Shown here: positions 43,752 through 53,781 of the stretch, one piece after another | Position numbering within the stretch: position 1 is the stretch's first letter | How the letters are laid out: every line of letters starts with the position of its first letter | Origin: Edaphobacter acidisoli | Lineage (GTDB): Bacteria; Acidobacteriota; Terriglobia; Terriglobales; Acidobacteriaceae | DNA: 64,000 nt | Assembly: GCF_014642855.1 (NCBI RefSeq) | Contig: NZ_BMJB01000001.1 | Location: 1,798,001 to 1,862,000 of the forward strand | Direction: 5' to 3' | Notes under the pieces: model-generated | Database searches by the model: none | What the model was told of the DNA's origin: nothing | Seen by the model: only the letters and a program-made list of their open reading frames with translations | Translations under genes and position numbers: made by a program

Positions 43752-44801
43752 TCAGGGCAATTTTTTCGCTTCAGCTTCCGAGTTCCAATGATCTGAACCT
43801 GCGAGGAAATTCTCAGGCAAGAACTGCTTCGCCTCCGCCGCGCTCAACTGATGCGACCACTTCACCCGCGCCGAAGGATTCGCCCCCGGCCCCGTCGAGT
43901 TCGACTCCGCATAGTAAGCAGTCGACTCATTCGACACCCGCCCCCAGTTATTCCAGCCCGCAGGATTCAGGTTCGCAGGCAGCTCCGTATGAATGTAGAC
44001 CACGCGCGCATACGGACGCCACGGCCGCCCAAGCCCAATCATCCGGTGCGCCGAAGCCGCGCTCTTCGTCCCCGGAGTCCCCGCGCTCATCGGCGGCGCC
44101 GACTCGTCAATCGTGCTCGTGACACGGCTATTCAAAATCACATACCCCGTAGCCTGGTCCGCCGCAGTACGCGACTGCGCCGTAACAAACCCCGGCCCAT
44201 TCGAGTTCAGCGTGTCATCGTCGAACACAGCAGCAGCATTCCCAAAGATGTAATCCACGCCGCCCTCGATATAGTCGTCGACATAATACTGCCGCCCATA
44301 ATCCGCAAACAGCGTGTCCTGATGCCCAAGAAACCGGCAGTGTTTAAAGATGCTGCGGTCACTCCGGTCCGCAACCGCAACAGCCTGTCCCGTGTTGCCC
44401 GCCGCGTTCTCAAACGTCAGGTTGTCCGCCTCAAAGCCCGCTCCATTCACCTCCACCGTCTCAGTAAAAAAAGTCCCACCCGCCTGCTTCGCATTCAGCG
44501 AGTTGGTGATGACAGTATCCTCAGGCGACTTCCCCATGCCGACCAGCGTGATGTTCTCATGGTTCTGCGTAACGATGATGCGCTCGTGATAAATCCCCGG
44601 CGCAATCTCGATATAAACGCGACCGCCCGGCCCGGCAAACGGATGATGATCCAGCGCATTCTGAATCGTAGGAAACACCGTCACATTCTCATTGCCAGGC
44701 GAAACCAGCCGCGCCGAAGGATCGACGCGAACATGAACATCCTGGGCACACGCAGTAACAGCAGCAAGGGCGAGCAAAGCAACAGGCAGGCGAGAGAGCA
44801 T
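43752..44801 (-). CDS. pectinesterase (carbohydrate esterase family 8)
   Basis: Exported enzyme that removes methyl esters from pectin. A signal peptide (LPVALLALAAVTACAQ) precedes a right-handed beta helix. Catalytic motifs are intact: GNTGQAVA (Gln139), GHQDTLFAD (Asp162), VDYIFGNA (Asp183, nucleophile) and LGRPWRPYARVVY (Arg259). 349 residues, the length of a single catalytic domain. It implies use of plant cell-wall material. No pectate lyase or uptake genes are adjacent. Confidence 0.95.
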   Translation of the reverse strand: MLSRLPVALLALAAVTACAQDVHVRVDPSARLVSPGNENVTVFPTIQNALDHHPFAGPGGRVYIEIAPGIYHERIIVTQNHENITLVGMGKSPEDTVITNSLNAKQAGGTFFTETVEVNGAGFEADNLTFENAAGNTGQAVAVADRSDRSIFKHCRFLGHQDTLFADYGRQYYVDDYIEGGVDYIFGNAAAVFDDDTLNSNGPGFVTAQSRTAADQATGYVILNSRVTSTIDESAPPMSAGTPGTKSAASAHRMIGLGRPWRPYARVVYIHTELPANLNPAGWNNWGRVSNESTAYYAESNSTGPGANPSARVKWSHQLSAAEAKQFLPENFLAGSDHWNSEAEAKKLP

Positions 44802-44950
44802 ATCAGCCAGCTTAGCGGCGGCTGTTTCGATTGAGCAAGCTGACGCATGGCGGAAAGTTCCGCAAAGTGGAAGATGCCCCGCGCGCAGCCGTCCACATCA
44901 CGCTCTCATGCGCGTTTCTGCACAAAGAAAGAGATGATAAACTTATCCGT

Positions 44951-45047
44951 GTGCCGGGTCCTACGCGACGTAATCCCGCCAACCCCGCCAGGTCCGGAAG
45001 GAAGCAACGGTAACGGGCAACTACGGGCGCAGTGGGTCGCCCGGTAC
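44951..45047 (+). ncRNA. ffs: signal recognition particle RNA (small bacterial type)
   Basis: Contains the conserved apical part GCCAGGTCCGGAAGGAAGCA with a GGAA tetraloop flanked by the SRP54-binding bulge. The ends GTGCCGGG and CCCGGTAC pair to close a rod of about 97 bases, and ATTTTTAT follows as a terminator tail. This is the 4.5S RNA that works with Ffh in membrane targeting. Confidence 0.93.
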
Positions 45048-45272
45048 ATTTTTATCTCCCGCCTTTTCACTCCACATCCAATCCCTTTCACCTGTCATTC
45101 TGAGCGCAGCGAATGAATCCCTGTATTCTTCCCCGAAGCGCCAATCATGCTCTACGCAGTCTTAAAAATCACCGACGCGCAAAACACCATCGCGGTAAGA
45201 TGAATAAGAATTCAACAGCAGCAGGTTTGTATCCTTGTACATGCTCTTGAAAACATTAGAAGAGGTGAGAGT

Positions 45273-46289
45273 TTGAGTTTGACGTTGAAGCCGCAGACGA
45301 GCGTACGGGCGAAGATCAGTTCAGTTGGGGCATACGTTCCACCGCGGTTGTTGACCAACGCGGACCTCGAAAAGATGGTCGAGACCAACGACCAGTGGAT
45401 CGTCGATCGCACCGGCATCCGCGAGCGGCACCTCGTCGACAAGGGCGTCGCCACCAGCGACCTCGCAGTCGAAGCGGCAAAGAAATGCCTCGCCAAGCGC
45501 GGCATCTCCGCCAGCGAGCTTGAAGTCATCATCGTCGCCACCGTCACGCCCGACATGCTCTTCCCCTCCACCGCCTGCCTCGTGCAGGACAAGCTCGGTG
45601 CCAAAGGCGCCTGGGGATTCGACCTCTCCGCCGCCTGCTCCGGCTTCCCCTACGCGCTCCAGGTCGGCACCAAGCTCGTCGAAAGCGGCGCGCACAAAAA
45701 AGTCCTCGTCATCGGCGCCGACGTCATGAGCTCCATCATCGACTACACCGACCGCGCCACCTGCGTCATCTTCGGCGACGGCGCAGGCGCAGTCCTGCTC
45801 GAACCCTGCGCCGAAGGCGAGATCGGCCTCGTCGACTACTGGCACGAGATCGACGGCTCCGGCGCAGTCGCGCTCAACATGCCCGGCGGCGGCAGCCTCA
45901 ATCCCGCCACCTGCGACACCGTCGAGAAGAAGATGCACTACGTCCACCAGGACGGCCAGGCCGTCTACAAGTTCGCCGTCCGCAAGATGGTCGAAGCCAC
46001 GGAGACGGTCCTCAATCGCAACGGCGTCACCGGCAAAGAACTCGGCTGCTTCATCCCGCACCAGGCCAACAAGCGCATCATCCTCGCCACAGCCGAGCGG
46101 CTCGGCATGCCCGAAAGCTCCGTCATCATCAACATCGACCGCTACGGCAACACGACCGCAGGCACCATCCCACTGGCCATGCAAACCGCACTCGACGAAG
46201 GCCGCCTCAAAAAAGGAGACCTGGTCCTGCTGGCAAGCGTAGGCGCAGGCTTCACCGTAGGCGCAACCCTACTCCGCTGGGAGATGTAG
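45273..46289 (+). CDS. fabH: 3-oxoacyl-[acyl-carrier-protein] synthase III
   Basis: Starts fatty acid elongation by condensing acetyl-CoA with malonyl-ACP. The catalytic triad is visible: Cys122 in [12 protein letters not shown], His263 in [10 protein letters not shown] and Asn293 in [10 protein letters not shown]. The N-terminus has [20 protein letters not shown] and [11 protein letters not shown]. 338 residues. The start is a TTG at 45273 with AGAGGTGAG upstream; no better ATG exists in frame. It is followed by an interspersed repeat. Confidence 0.96.
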   Translation: MSLTLKPQTSVRAKISSVGAYVPPRLLTNADLEKMVETNDQWIVDRTGIRERHLVDKGVATSDLAVEAAKKCLAKRGISASELEVIIVATVTPDMLFPSTACLVQDKLGAKGAWGFDLSAACSGFPYALQVGTKLVESGAHKKVLVIGADVMSSIIDYTDRATCVIFGDGAGAVLLEPCAEGEIGLVDYWHEIDGSGAVALNMPGGGSLNPATCDTVEKKMHYVHQDGQAVYKFAVRKMVEATETVLNRNGVTGKELGCFIPHQANKRIILATAERLGMPESSVIINIDRYGNTTAGTIPLAMQTALDEGRLKKGDLVLLASVGAGFTVGATLLRWEM

Positions 46290-46321
46290 CCTGCAAGTGC
46301 GGGTACTCCAAGTCTTGTTTT

Positions 46322-46467
46322 CGAGACATTGGAAATTCAAGCGAAGCTCGAACCGTTCTCCTTCACCCACACCCGTCATCCTGAGCGAAGCGACCGCAGG
46401 GAGCGCAGTCGAAGGACCCCGACACCGCCAATCCCACCCATACCCTCCAACCCTTTCAGCCACAACC
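46322..46467 (+). repeat. interspersed ~95-base repeat, copy 1 (with long left arm)
   Basis: The core begins CGTCATCCTGAGCGAAGCGA at 46374 and ends near TTTCAGCCACAAC. It is nearly identical to cores at 53880, 54104, 55417 and 55596. The left arm (CGAGACAT... GCGAAGCTCGAA) is shared with copy 3. Confidence 0.85.
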
Positions 46468-46491
46468 CTCGACATCTTGACAACCGCACCC

Positions 46492-46530
46492 ACCCAAAAA
46501 GCAAAGCGGGAGAGGCCAAGCCTCTCCCGC
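46492..46530 (-). terminator. terminator of the DUF427 gene
   Basis: On the minus strand, GCGGGAGAGGC pairs with GCCTCTCCCGC and is followed by TTTGCTTTTTGG. Confidence 0.8.
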
Positions 46531-46552
46531 CAAAATCAAAAACTCAGAAACC

Positions 46553-46837
46553 TTACTTCGTAACCTCAACCCCACGCCAAAACGCAGTATGGTGTTTCAC
46601 GCTGCGCGCCGCCGGCTTCGGGTCGGGATAATACCAGGCCGCATCCTGGTTCTCCTGCCCATCCACAACGATCGTGTAATACCGCGCCAGCCCCTTCCAC
46701 GGGCAGCTTGAGGTCGTCGAGCTAGGCCGCAAAAACTCCCGTTTGACCGTCTCATCCGGAAAGTAAATGTTTCCCTCAACCGTCTCGAAAGTTTCGCTCT
46801 CGGCCAGTGTCTGACCATTCCATACTGCCTTTGCCAT
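46553..46837 (-). CDS. DUF427 family protein
   Basis: 94 residues with the DUF427 layout: MAKAVWNGQTLAESETFETV, then NIYFPDETVKREFLRPSST, SSCPWKGLARYYTIVVDGQE, and AAWYYPDPKPAARSVKHHTA ending FWRGVEV. It is a small compact beta fold of unknown biochemical function, common in soil bacteria. It is monocistronic, with its own terminator. Confidence 0.92.
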   Translation of the reverse strand: MAKAVWNGQTLAESETFETVEGNIYFPDETVKREFLRPSSTTSSCPWKGLARYYTIVVDGQENQDAAWYYPDPKPAARSVKHHTAFWRGVEVTK

Positions 46838-46924
46838 AGTCGATTACCTGCGTATTTTCAATAACCTGCGGCCATGAATCCACGCTCAGTCAGGCCTGCT
46901 TCTACCCTATTTTACCGCATTTGC

Positions 46925-46960
46925 GGCAAAAACGGTGCACGGCCCCGTTTGGGGCCGTGC
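46925..46960 (-). terminator. terminator after the 141-residue gene
   Basis: The ten-base-pair stem GCACGGCCCC/GGGGCCGTGC is followed on the minus strand by ACCGTTTTTGCC. It ends the topA-141 residue unit. Confidence 0.8.
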
Positions 46961-46980
46961 ATTCTCCCGTTCGGATGGCT

Positions 46981-47406
46981 CTAAGCCGTTACCGGAGCAG
47001 GCCCAAACCGCTCCAGGAAAAACTCATATCGTCTCCTGGCCGAGTCGTATTTATCGATCAGCGCCGCTGTCTGCCTCATGAATGGGTTGTTCGTTTCCTT
47101 CTCGCTCTCCGCGTGAAAGTGATGGAATTTGGCATAGAGCAGAATGCCTTCCGCATTCGACGCCAGAAACAGCTCCGGGTCGATCGCGCCAGTGTTCACG
47201 AGCGAAGCTGCCATCTCCCAGTAGCTCAACGCCTGCCGCCAGAACACATTTTTGTCAGACTTCGGGTCCCGCGAGACCGCATAAAGCTCCTCATGTGTCT
47301 TCGGATTGAACTCAAAGGTCATAAACCGCCGAGCCAGCCGCAGCGACTCCTCCCGCCGCAGGTCATACAACTTCAACACCACTTCCGCATCTGCCGTCGT
47401 CGCCAT
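46981..47406 (-). CDS. unrecognised helical protein downstream of topA
   Basis: 141 residues from the ATG at 47406; the longer frame to 47520 only overlaps topA. It is entirely helical in appearance: AEVVLKLYDLRREESLRLAR, FRQALSYWEMAAS-like and ESEKETNNPFMRQTAALIDK stretches, rich in Arg and Glu. I do not recognise a domain with confidence. It lies 14 bases after topA, ahead of a strong terminator, so it is cotranscribed with topoisomerase I. Confidence 0.75.
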   Translation of the reverse strand: MATTADAEVVLKLYDLRREESLRLARRFMTFEFNPKTHEELYAVSRDPKSDKNVFWRQALSYWEMAASLVNTGAIDPELFLASNAEGILLYAKFHHFHAESEKETNNPFMRQTAALIDKYDSARRRYEFFLERFGPAPVTA

Positions 47407-47420
47407 TTGAATCCTTTCGG

Positions 47421-50282
47421 TTAGGCCACACTCTCCACCACGGCCCGGGTCTTCTCCGGGTCTGGCTTCTCCAGGGCCGGCGCCTTCGCCGGGCCCGCTA
47501 TCTTCTTCTGGTAACTGCACAGCGGAGTCGTTGGCTCCTCTTCAGGAGCGCCCTTCTTCTTCCGCCGTTTCGGCAGCGCCTCGCGGTTGTTCGGGCAGAC
47601 CAGGTATGTCCCCTTGTCGTTCGTCACTTCCAGCACATACGCGCTGTCGCACTTCGGACATATCTGATTCACCAGCTTCAGATTCGATGCAAAATCACAC
47701 TTCGGATAGTTCACGCACCCATAGAACACATCCCCGCGCTTCGTCTTGCGCACGGCAATATCGCCGCCGTCTTTCGGGCACTTCACATCCAGCAGCTCCT
47801 GCTTGATGTACTTGCACTTCGGATACCCGCTGCAGCTGATGAACTCACCATACTGCCCATTCCTCAACAGCAGCGGCTTGCCGCACTTCGGACACTTCTC
47901 GTCCAACTGCACTGGCGGCTTCTGCTGCACCTTCTGATGCAGCTTGCGAATCGTCTTGCACGGCGGATCGTCGTTATACCCCGGGCACGACATAAACGGC
48001 CCCCACGGCCCATTGCGCAGCACCATCGTCCGTCCGCAGTTATCGCACGCCTCTTCCTCCGGTGCCTCATCCGCGCCCGGAGCGCTCAGGTCCGGCTTCG
48101 CCGCATAGTTCTCCTTGGTGAAGTCGCAGCTGAACTGCTCCGCCGTCACCTTCTTGCCCAGCGCCATCGCCTCCGTAATCGCGGCCGTCAGCTCCTTCGC
48201 GTCGTGCGTCTCCTTCGAAAACTCCGTCACATCCTCCGCCATCGCCTTCACGATAACCGGATAGTGCAGCGCCTTCGTAATCTTCTTGAGCACTGCCTTC
48301 GAATCCTTCTTCCACGGCCCAGCCGCCACCGTCATCGGCTTGGTCTTCGTGAAGTTCGAGCACGAATAGAAGCTGCCAAACTTACCCCACTTCAAAATCA
48401 GCGGGCTTCCGCACTTGTCGCAGACCTCATCCGTCTTCTGCTCCATGCGCTTCACATCTTCCATGTTCTTGCCCGCGACCTTCAGCTCCTTCTCGAAGTA
48501 GTCGTAGAAGCCGTTCAGCAGATCGGTCCAGCGCTCATGCCCTTCTTCCACCGCATCCAGCTCGCCCTCAAGCGTCGCCGTATACGCCGTGTCGAAGATG
48601 TACGGAAAGTTCTTCACCAGCAGCTTCGTCACCACCGTGCCGATCTCCGTCGGAATAAACTTCCCCTGAATCTTCTTCACATAATCGCGGTCTTGAATGG
48701 TGTTGATGATCGAAGCATACGTCGAAGGCCGCCCGATTCCCTTCTCTTCGAGCGTCTTCACCAGACTCGCTTCGTTGTATCGCGGAGGAGGCTGCGTAAA
48801 CTTCTGCTCCGGATGCAACTCCGCAAGCCGCAGCGCCTCGCCATCAGCCAACTCCGGCAGCCGGCGATCATCCTCGTCATCACCGTCCGCATCAGCAGGA
48901 CGAGCCGCAGCCTCAGCCTTCGCCGCCTCTCTCGCTCGCTTGTTCTCTTCCTCAAACTTCAGGTGCCCTTCAAACTTCAGCACACTGCCCGTCGCGCGAA
49001 AATCATACTTCAGCTTCGCCGCAGCCACAATGTCCACCGTCGTCTGGTCGAAGATCGCAGGCGTCATCTGGCTCGAAACAAACCGCTGCCAGATCAGCTT
49101 GTACAAGCGATACTGCTCGTCCGAAAGATACTTCCGAATCGAATCCGGCGTGTACTTCACGCTCGTCGGACGAATCGCCTCGTGCGCATCCTGCGCCTGC
49201 TCCTGCTTCTTGCCCGCATACGTATTCGGCTTCTCCGGCAGATACGCCTTACCCAGCTTGCCGATATACTCCCGAGCCTCTGCAATCGCATCCGGGCTCA
49301 CACGCGTCGAATCAGTACGCATATACGTGATGAGGCCGACAGTCCCATCCGCGCCAATCTCCACACCCTCATACAGCCGCTGCGCCACACCCATCGTCCG
49401 GCGCACATTAAATCCCAGCCGTCCCGCAGCATCCTGCTGCAGCTTGCTCGTCGTATACGGAGCCTTCGGATTATTCCGCCGCTCTTTCTTCTCAACCGAG
49501 CGCACGCTCCACTTCGCCACCTTCAGCTCGCGGACAACCTCATCCACAGCCTCCTGGTCCGGCAGCGAGTTGGCAATAAACTGCTCCTTGCCCTCTGCAT
49601 CCGTGCCATTGGCCACACGCGAAGGCACGCCATTGACGCCGACAAACCGCGCCGTAAACATCTGCTTCCCGCCCGGCTCAAGATCAGCATCGATGTTCCA
49701 GTACTCCACCGGATTGAACGCGTTGATCTCCGCCTCGCGCTCCACAATCAAACGCAGCGCAACCGTCTGCACCCGTCCCGCCGAAAGCCCGCGCCGCACC
49801 TTGTCCCACAGCAGCGGCGACACCTGATACCCCACCAACCGATCCAGCACACGCCGCGTCTGCTGCGCATCGACGAGGTTCTCGTCCACATCGCGAGCAT
49901 GGCTGAAGGCCTCCTGCACGGCCTTCTTCGTAATCTCGTTGAACGTCACCCGCCGGACCTTCGACTTGTCCTTCACCACCGGCGTCAGTTGCATCGCCAG
50001 GTGCGCGGCAATCGCCTCGCCTTCGCGGTCCGGGTCAGGCGCCAGATACACGCGCTCCGCCTTCGAAGCCAGCTTCTTCAGCCGCTCGACCACCTTCTCC
50101 TTGCCCGGAGACACAATCAGCGTCGGCTCGAACGTCCTGTTCTCGAGCTCCACTCCAATGTCGTTCTTCGGCAGGTCCATAATGTGGCCAATCGAGGCCT
50201 CCACCGTGTAATCCGAGCCGAGATATTTTCCGATCGTCTTCGCCTTCGCGGGCGACTCCACGATCACCAGTGATTTACTCAT
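47421..50282 (-). CDS. topA: DNA topoisomerase I
   Basis: Type IA topoisomerase relaxing negative supercoils. The N-terminal TOPRIM domain begins SLVIVESPAKAKTIGKYLG and has the metal site PDPDREGEAIA. The catalytic Tyr320 is in LITYMRTDSTR. The C-terminus carries five zinc-ribbon units (for example CDKCGSPLILKWGKFGSFYS, CPKCGKPLLLRNGQYGEFIS), the fourth with CPKDG in place of CxxC. 953 residues, longer than the E. coli enzyme. An acidic insert (about 460-480) lies in the mid region. Together with dprA upstream it shows a gene order common in bacteria. Confidence 0.97.
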   Translation of the reverse strand: MSKSLVIVESPAKAKTIGKYLGSDYTVEASIGHIMDLPKNDIGVELENRTFEPTLIVSPGKEKVVERLKKLASKAERVYLAPDPDREGEAIAAHLAMQLTPVVKDKSKVRRVTFNEITKKAVQEAFSHARDVDENLVDAQQTRRVLDRLVGYQVSPLLWDKVRRGLSAGRVQTVALRLIVEREAEINAFNPVEYWNIDADLEPGGKQMFTARFVGVNGVPSRVANGTDAEGKEQFIANSLPDQEAVDEVVRELKVAKWSVRSVEKKERRNNPKAPYTTSKLQQDAAGRLGFNVRRTMGVAQRLYEGVEIGADGTVGLITYMRTDSTRVSPDAIAEAREYIGKLGKAYLPEKPNTYAGKKQEQAQDAHEAIRPTSVKYTPDSIRKYLSDEQYRLYKLIWQRFVSSQMTPAIFDQTTVDIVAAAKLKYDFRATGSVLKFEGHLKFEEENKRAREAAKAEAAARPADADGDDEDDRRLPELADGEALRLAELHPEQKFTQPPPRYNEASLVKTLEEKGIGRPSTYASIINTIQDRDYVKKIQGKFIPTEIGTVVTKLLVKNFPYIFDTAYTATLEGELDAVEEGHERWTDLLNGFYDYFEKELKVAGKNMEDVKRMEQKTDEVCDKCGSPLILKWGKFGSFYSCSNFTKTKPMTVAAGPWKKDSKAVLKKITKALHYPVIVKAMAEDVTEFSKETHDAKELTAAITEAMALGKKVTAEQFSCDFTKENYAAKPDLSAPGADEAPEEEACDNCGRTMVLRNGPWGPFMSCPGYNDDPPCKTIRKLHQKVQQKPPVQLDEKCPKCGKPLLLRNGQYGEFISCSGYPKCKYIKQELLDVKCPKDGGDIAVRKTKRGDVFYGCVNYPKCDFASNLKLVNQICPKCDSAYVLEVTNDKGTYLVCPNNREALPKRRKKKGAPEEEPTTPLCSYQKKIAGPAKAPALEKPDPEKTRAVVESVA

Positions 50283-50716
50283 TCCGTCCCTTCACAACCA
50301 AAACGCTCCGCCCAAGCGAAACGTTCCCTTCACATGCCTGTTACCTTACGGAACCTAACACGGTTCCCGCCGGCGCGTCATCTATATATAGTCCCTGAAC
50401 TGACGCAACCAGCCCGAAAAGGTCATCCCCCGCCGTCACTTATCCACAGGCTCCCCGATCCTCGCCTGTAGCAGCTAACCAAAACACTGCAGGCAACTTA
50501 GCAAATGTTCAGATTCTGTCATCAGCATCTCGGTCTTTACCGGTTACTGTACTCGCTTGAAAATCGACGCCGCTCTGACTCAAATCATTGCCCCAGAACT
50601 CACGCCATCCCTGCCGGACGCTCACCGTCCCTCGCAACACGTCATCTCGACCGGAGCGCGCAGCGCGGAGTGGAGAGACCCCTGTATTTCGCTTTCGCCT
50701 TTGCGGTCACTCAGCC
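50283..50716. other. intergenic stretch between topA and dprA
   Basis: About 430 bases without a supported gene. It contains one sequence identical to the DnaA-box consensus (TTATCCACA at 50440-50448) and a partial copy of the GTCATCTCGACCGGAGCG type of dispersed repeat (50640-50700). Confidence 0.5.
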
Positions 50717-51880
50717 TCAAAACGCCCGCACATAATTCTTCCCCGGCATCTGTCTCACCCGCCCGGCAAGCTCCAGCTCAAACAACGCCGCAAACACCTC
50801 CGAAGACCCCAGCTCCGGCTCCAGCCGTTCCATCAACTCGTCCAACTGCATCGACTCGTCATGCCGCAACACATCAAAAACCTTCTGCTGATGCTCCGGC
50901 AGCGGCGGATCGTTAAATAAGGATGCAGCCTCCTTCGGTTTCGATTCACTGCCCCTCGCCGCCTCCAGCTCGTCCTCCAGCCCAATCCGTATCTGCGAAG
51001 GCAGGTCTTCCCACACATCCTCCCACGTCGCCGTCAGCTTTGCGCCCTGCTTTATCAACGTGTTAGGACCCCAGGCATTCTTGTTCGTCACGTTGCCCGG
51101 AACCGCATACACATCCCGCCCCTGGTCCGCCGCCAGCCGCGCCGTCACCCGTGTCCCGCTGAACTCGGCCGCCTCAATCACCAGCACCCCCACACTCATC
51201 CCGCTCAGAATGCGGTTGCGAATCGGAAAGTTCTGCGGCGCAGGAAACGTCCCCATCGGATACTCGCTCACAATCGTCCCGCCACTCGCCACAATCTGCT
51301 CGGCCAGCTTCTTGTTCTCCTTCGGATAGATCACATCAATCCCCGTCCCCCACACTGCGACGGTCTTTCCCCCAGCCTCAATCGCACCTTTATGCGCCGC
51401 CGTATCCACCCCGCGAGCCATCCCGCTGATAATCGTCAACCGCCGCTGCGCCAGGTCCCGCGCCAGCATCTCCGCCATCCCCGCCCCGTATGGCGTTGGA
51501 TTCCGCGTGCCCACCACAGCAATCCCCGGCCGCGCCAGCAGCTCCACACTCCCACGCACCCAAAGCACCGCCGGCGGATCGTAGATCGAGCGCAGCCGGT
51601 CCGGATAGACCTCATCCTCGAAGGTCACAATCGTCCCACCCGCCTCAGCCACGCGCTCCAGCTCTTTCACCGCCGCAGCCCGCGCCCTGCCATCGAAGAG
51701 AAACTGCGCCGACGCACCGGGCATCCCCGCGCCTTCCAGATCGGTCAACGCAGCCTCAAACACCCGCTCCGCTGCGCCCAGCCGCTCGACCGCCTTCCGC
51801 GTCCGCGCCGCACCAATCCCCGGCGTCAACGCCAGCGCCATCCACGCCAGCCGATTCAACTCCAACTCTGTCTCAGTCAT
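50717..51880 (-). CDS. dprA: DNA-processing protein DprA/Smf
   Basis: Loads RecA onto incoming single-stranded DNA during transformation. The N-terminal SAM-like/HhH part begins NRLAWMALALTPGIGAARTR. The Rossmann core has IAVVGTRNPTPYGAGMAEML, IISGMARGVDTAAHKGAIEA, VWGTGIDVIYPKENKKLAEQ and FPIRNRILSG. The C-terminal winged helix is LPEHQQKVFDVLRHDESMQL. 387 residues, normal. It precedes topA on the same strand. Confidence 0.95.
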   Translation of the reverse strand: MTETELELNRLAWMALALTPGIGAARTRKAVERLGAAERVFEAALTDLEGAGMPGASAQFLFDGRARAAAVKELERVAEAGGTIVTFEDEVYPDRLRSIYDPPAVLWVRGSVELLARPGIAVVGTRNPTPYGAGMAEMLARDLAQRRLTIISGMARGVDTAAHKGAIEAGGKTVAVWGTGIDVIYPKENKKLAEQIVASGGTIVSEYPMGTFPAPQNFPIRNRILSGMSVGVLVIEAAEFSGTRVTARLAADQGRDVYAVPGNVTNKNAWGPNTLIKQGAKLTATWEDVWEDLPSQIRIGLEDELEAARGSESKPKEAASLFNDPPLPEHQQKVFDVLRHDESMQLDELMERLEPELGSSEVFAALFELELAGRVRQMPGKNYVRAF

Positions 51881-51936
51881 CCTGCTCTGCTCGACCCAAT
51901 GAACTCAAAATCTACTCAACAAAAAACCCGACCGCC

Positions 51937-53169
51937 CTACCAGAAATACGTCGCCTCAATCTTAGGCGTGCCTGGCTGTCCATTAATAATCTGCGTACTC
52001 AACACCGCCTCGATGTTCTGCTTGTTCCCCGCCGCGCGAGCGTCGCGTTCAAGCTCGGCAAGGTACGTGGAGTTCGTCAGAAAATCGCCCGCAATCAGCG
52101 TGCTGCCCTGCCCAATCCCCGCCACGATCACCTCGATCTGCCCTGTATCCACATCGGTAAACCGCGCCACAATCGCATACTCGCGATAATCGTTGTTCGT
52201 CTCCAGCACAGGCCGGTCCGTAAAGTACTGCTTGCCCGTCTGCCCATCCACAATCCACTCTTTATCGAACGATGGATTGTTCCCAAAGTGAAAGCGCAGC
52301 GGCTTCGTGAACCGCATCGTCCACACATTATCGAACGCCCCGATAAAGATCGTCGGCGCATTGCGCAGGTCACCCAGCGACGTGTCCTCGGTCCCCTTCA
52401 TCGCGTATTCCTTGCCATACGCGCGAAACAGCCCGCCCACCTTCACAATCGCCGACAAGTCATCGCTATTCACGTCCCTCATCTGTGTCGGCACTTCAAT
52501 CTGGTGGTCCGGATTCTGCGCATCCACGGCAACATTCGTCGTCTGCGCCTGGTCCACAATGCACACCAGCGCCGGATTCCCCGCATTCATCACCGGCCCC
52601 CAGAAGAAGTCCACCGGCGACGGATGCTCCGTCCTCCAACCCAGCACAAACCCCAGCACCACCAGCGCCGCCACCGCAGCCACCGGAACCCCGAACCACA
52701 GCAGAAACCGCCGCGCCCCGTGCACACGCTCGACCGCCCGCACACCCTCACCGTTCAACGCAGCAGAAGCGTCACCATGAGCCTCATGCGCATCCTTCGG
52801 CCAGTGAAACTGCGGCACATACGATCCCGCATCGAGCGAGATGCGCAGCTCCGCCTCATGCCCCGGCTCCTGGTAGTACTGAGCAATCCGTTTGCGAATC
52901 TCCGCCGCCGTCACCCGCACAATCGGGTCCGAGGCGGTGTCATAGTCCGCCTTCCGTCCGAAGATCTCGACGCCCAGCGTGCGTTCCTTCAGCTCGTCCA
53001 GCTCACCCGCCAGCGCCTTGTTCACCACAAAGCGCAGGAACGCCGGAAACCGTCGGCTATGGCTGAAGTGACGATTCGCCAGCATCCGTTCGAGCTGCTG
53101 CTCGATCAGCGCGCGGTCAATCTCCCCCGTACTCGTGCCCACATCCGCAGATGGAATCTCCGATGACAT
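51937..53169 (-). CDS. membrane-anchored protein with acidobacterial DNA-binding-like N-terminal domain
   Basis: 410 residues. The N-terminal half (QLERMLANRHFSHSRRFPAF, LKERTLGVEIFGRKADYDTA, DPIVRVTAAEIRKRIAQYYQ) is a domain repeated many times in acidobacterial genomes, usually in front of a membrane helix and a sensor-like part. It reads like a regulator of the ToxR/CadC type. One membrane helix follows (FGVPVAAVAALVVLGFVLGW, about 156-177). The extracytoplasmic half contains VDFFWGPVMNAGNPALVCIV and resembles a ligand-binding alpha/beta domain. The target is unknown. Confidence 0.7.
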   Translation of the reverse strand: MSSEIPSADVGTSTGEIDRALIEQQLERMLANRHFSHSRRFPAFLRFVVNKALAGELDELKERTLGVEIFGRKADYDTASDPIVRVTAAEIRKRIAQYYQEPGHEAELRISLDAGSYVPQFHWPKDAHEAHGDASAALNGEGVRAVERVHGARRFLLWFGVPVAAVAALVVLGFVLGWRTEHPSPVDFFWGPVMNAGNPALVCIVDQAQTTNVAVDAQNPDHQIEVPTQMRDVNSDDLSAIVKVGGLFRAYGKEYAMKGTEDTSLGDLRNAPTIFIGAFDNVWTMRFTKPLRFHFGNNPSFDKEWIVDGQTGKQYFTDRPVLETNNDYREYAIVARFTDVDTGQIEVIVAGIGQGSTLIAGDFLTNSTYLAELERDARAAGNKQNIEAVLSTQIINGQPGTPKIEATYFW

Positions 53170-53406
53170 AGTCGTTTCATTCGCCGGAAGTATCTTACCC
53201 GAGCTTCCGCGCAGCCTGAACCATCCCCTCGCAAATCCAGCAAAATCAAAAACTTGAGGCCGGTACTTTACCTGTTAAGAATGCCGTATTTATACCGCAA
53301 AGACCTTACTTCAAGCAACTGCCGCCGTCTATGTTGGCCTGCATCTGAAAACAGCGCCGGATTCTCGACGCCAAATTGTTCCACTTTTACTGGAGGCAGT
53401 CTCCCC

Positions 53407-53703
53407 ATGAACACCACCGTGTCCTACCTCTCCACCTTCCGCGCCAAGGACGGCACCGAGGCCCTCATGCGCCTCGAGCTCCAGCGCCTGGTCTCCTTCA
53501 CTCGCCGTGAAAAATCCTGCGTCGCCTGCGACCTCTTCCAACTCACCACCAACAAAAAAATCTTCGTCGTCCAGACAGTCTGGTCCAGCCGCGATGTCTG
53601 GATGAGCCGCAAAGGCTGGGAGCACCACCCCGCCGGACCCGGCCTGCTCGACCAGTGCCTCCAGCGCCCCGTCGAAGTCGTCCCCATCGAAGAAGTCGCC
53701 TAG
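53407..53703 (+). CDS. small antibiotic-biosynthesis-monooxygenase-like (ABM) protein
   Basis: 98 residues: VSYLSTFRAKDGTEALMRLE, FTRREKSCVACDLFQLTTNK and IFVVQTVWSSRDVWMSRKGW follow the strand-helix-strand pattern of the ABM dimeric ferredoxin-like fold. The usual role is oxidation or degradation of small aromatics or quinones; the substrate is unknown. The ATG at 53407 has GGAGG about eleven bases upstream; a longer frame from 53254 has no such support. Confidence 0.75.
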   Translation: MNTTVSYLSTFRAKDGTEALMRLELQRLVSFTRREKSCVACDLFQLTTNKKIFVVQTVWSSRDVWMSRKGWEHHPAGPGLLDQCLQRPVEVVPIEEVA

Positions 53704-53781
53704 CCCTACGCCGTTTCAAACAAACAGATCCTTCCGCACGCGGGAGGATCTACTTTTCTCCACTCCCACTAGTTGTCATCT

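Noticed and set aside
47937-50273. 778-residue plus-strand open frame opposite topA
   Set aside because: Its composition (Arg/His/Leu-rich, no domains) is that of the antisense of a GC-rich gene; topA is certain on the other strand.
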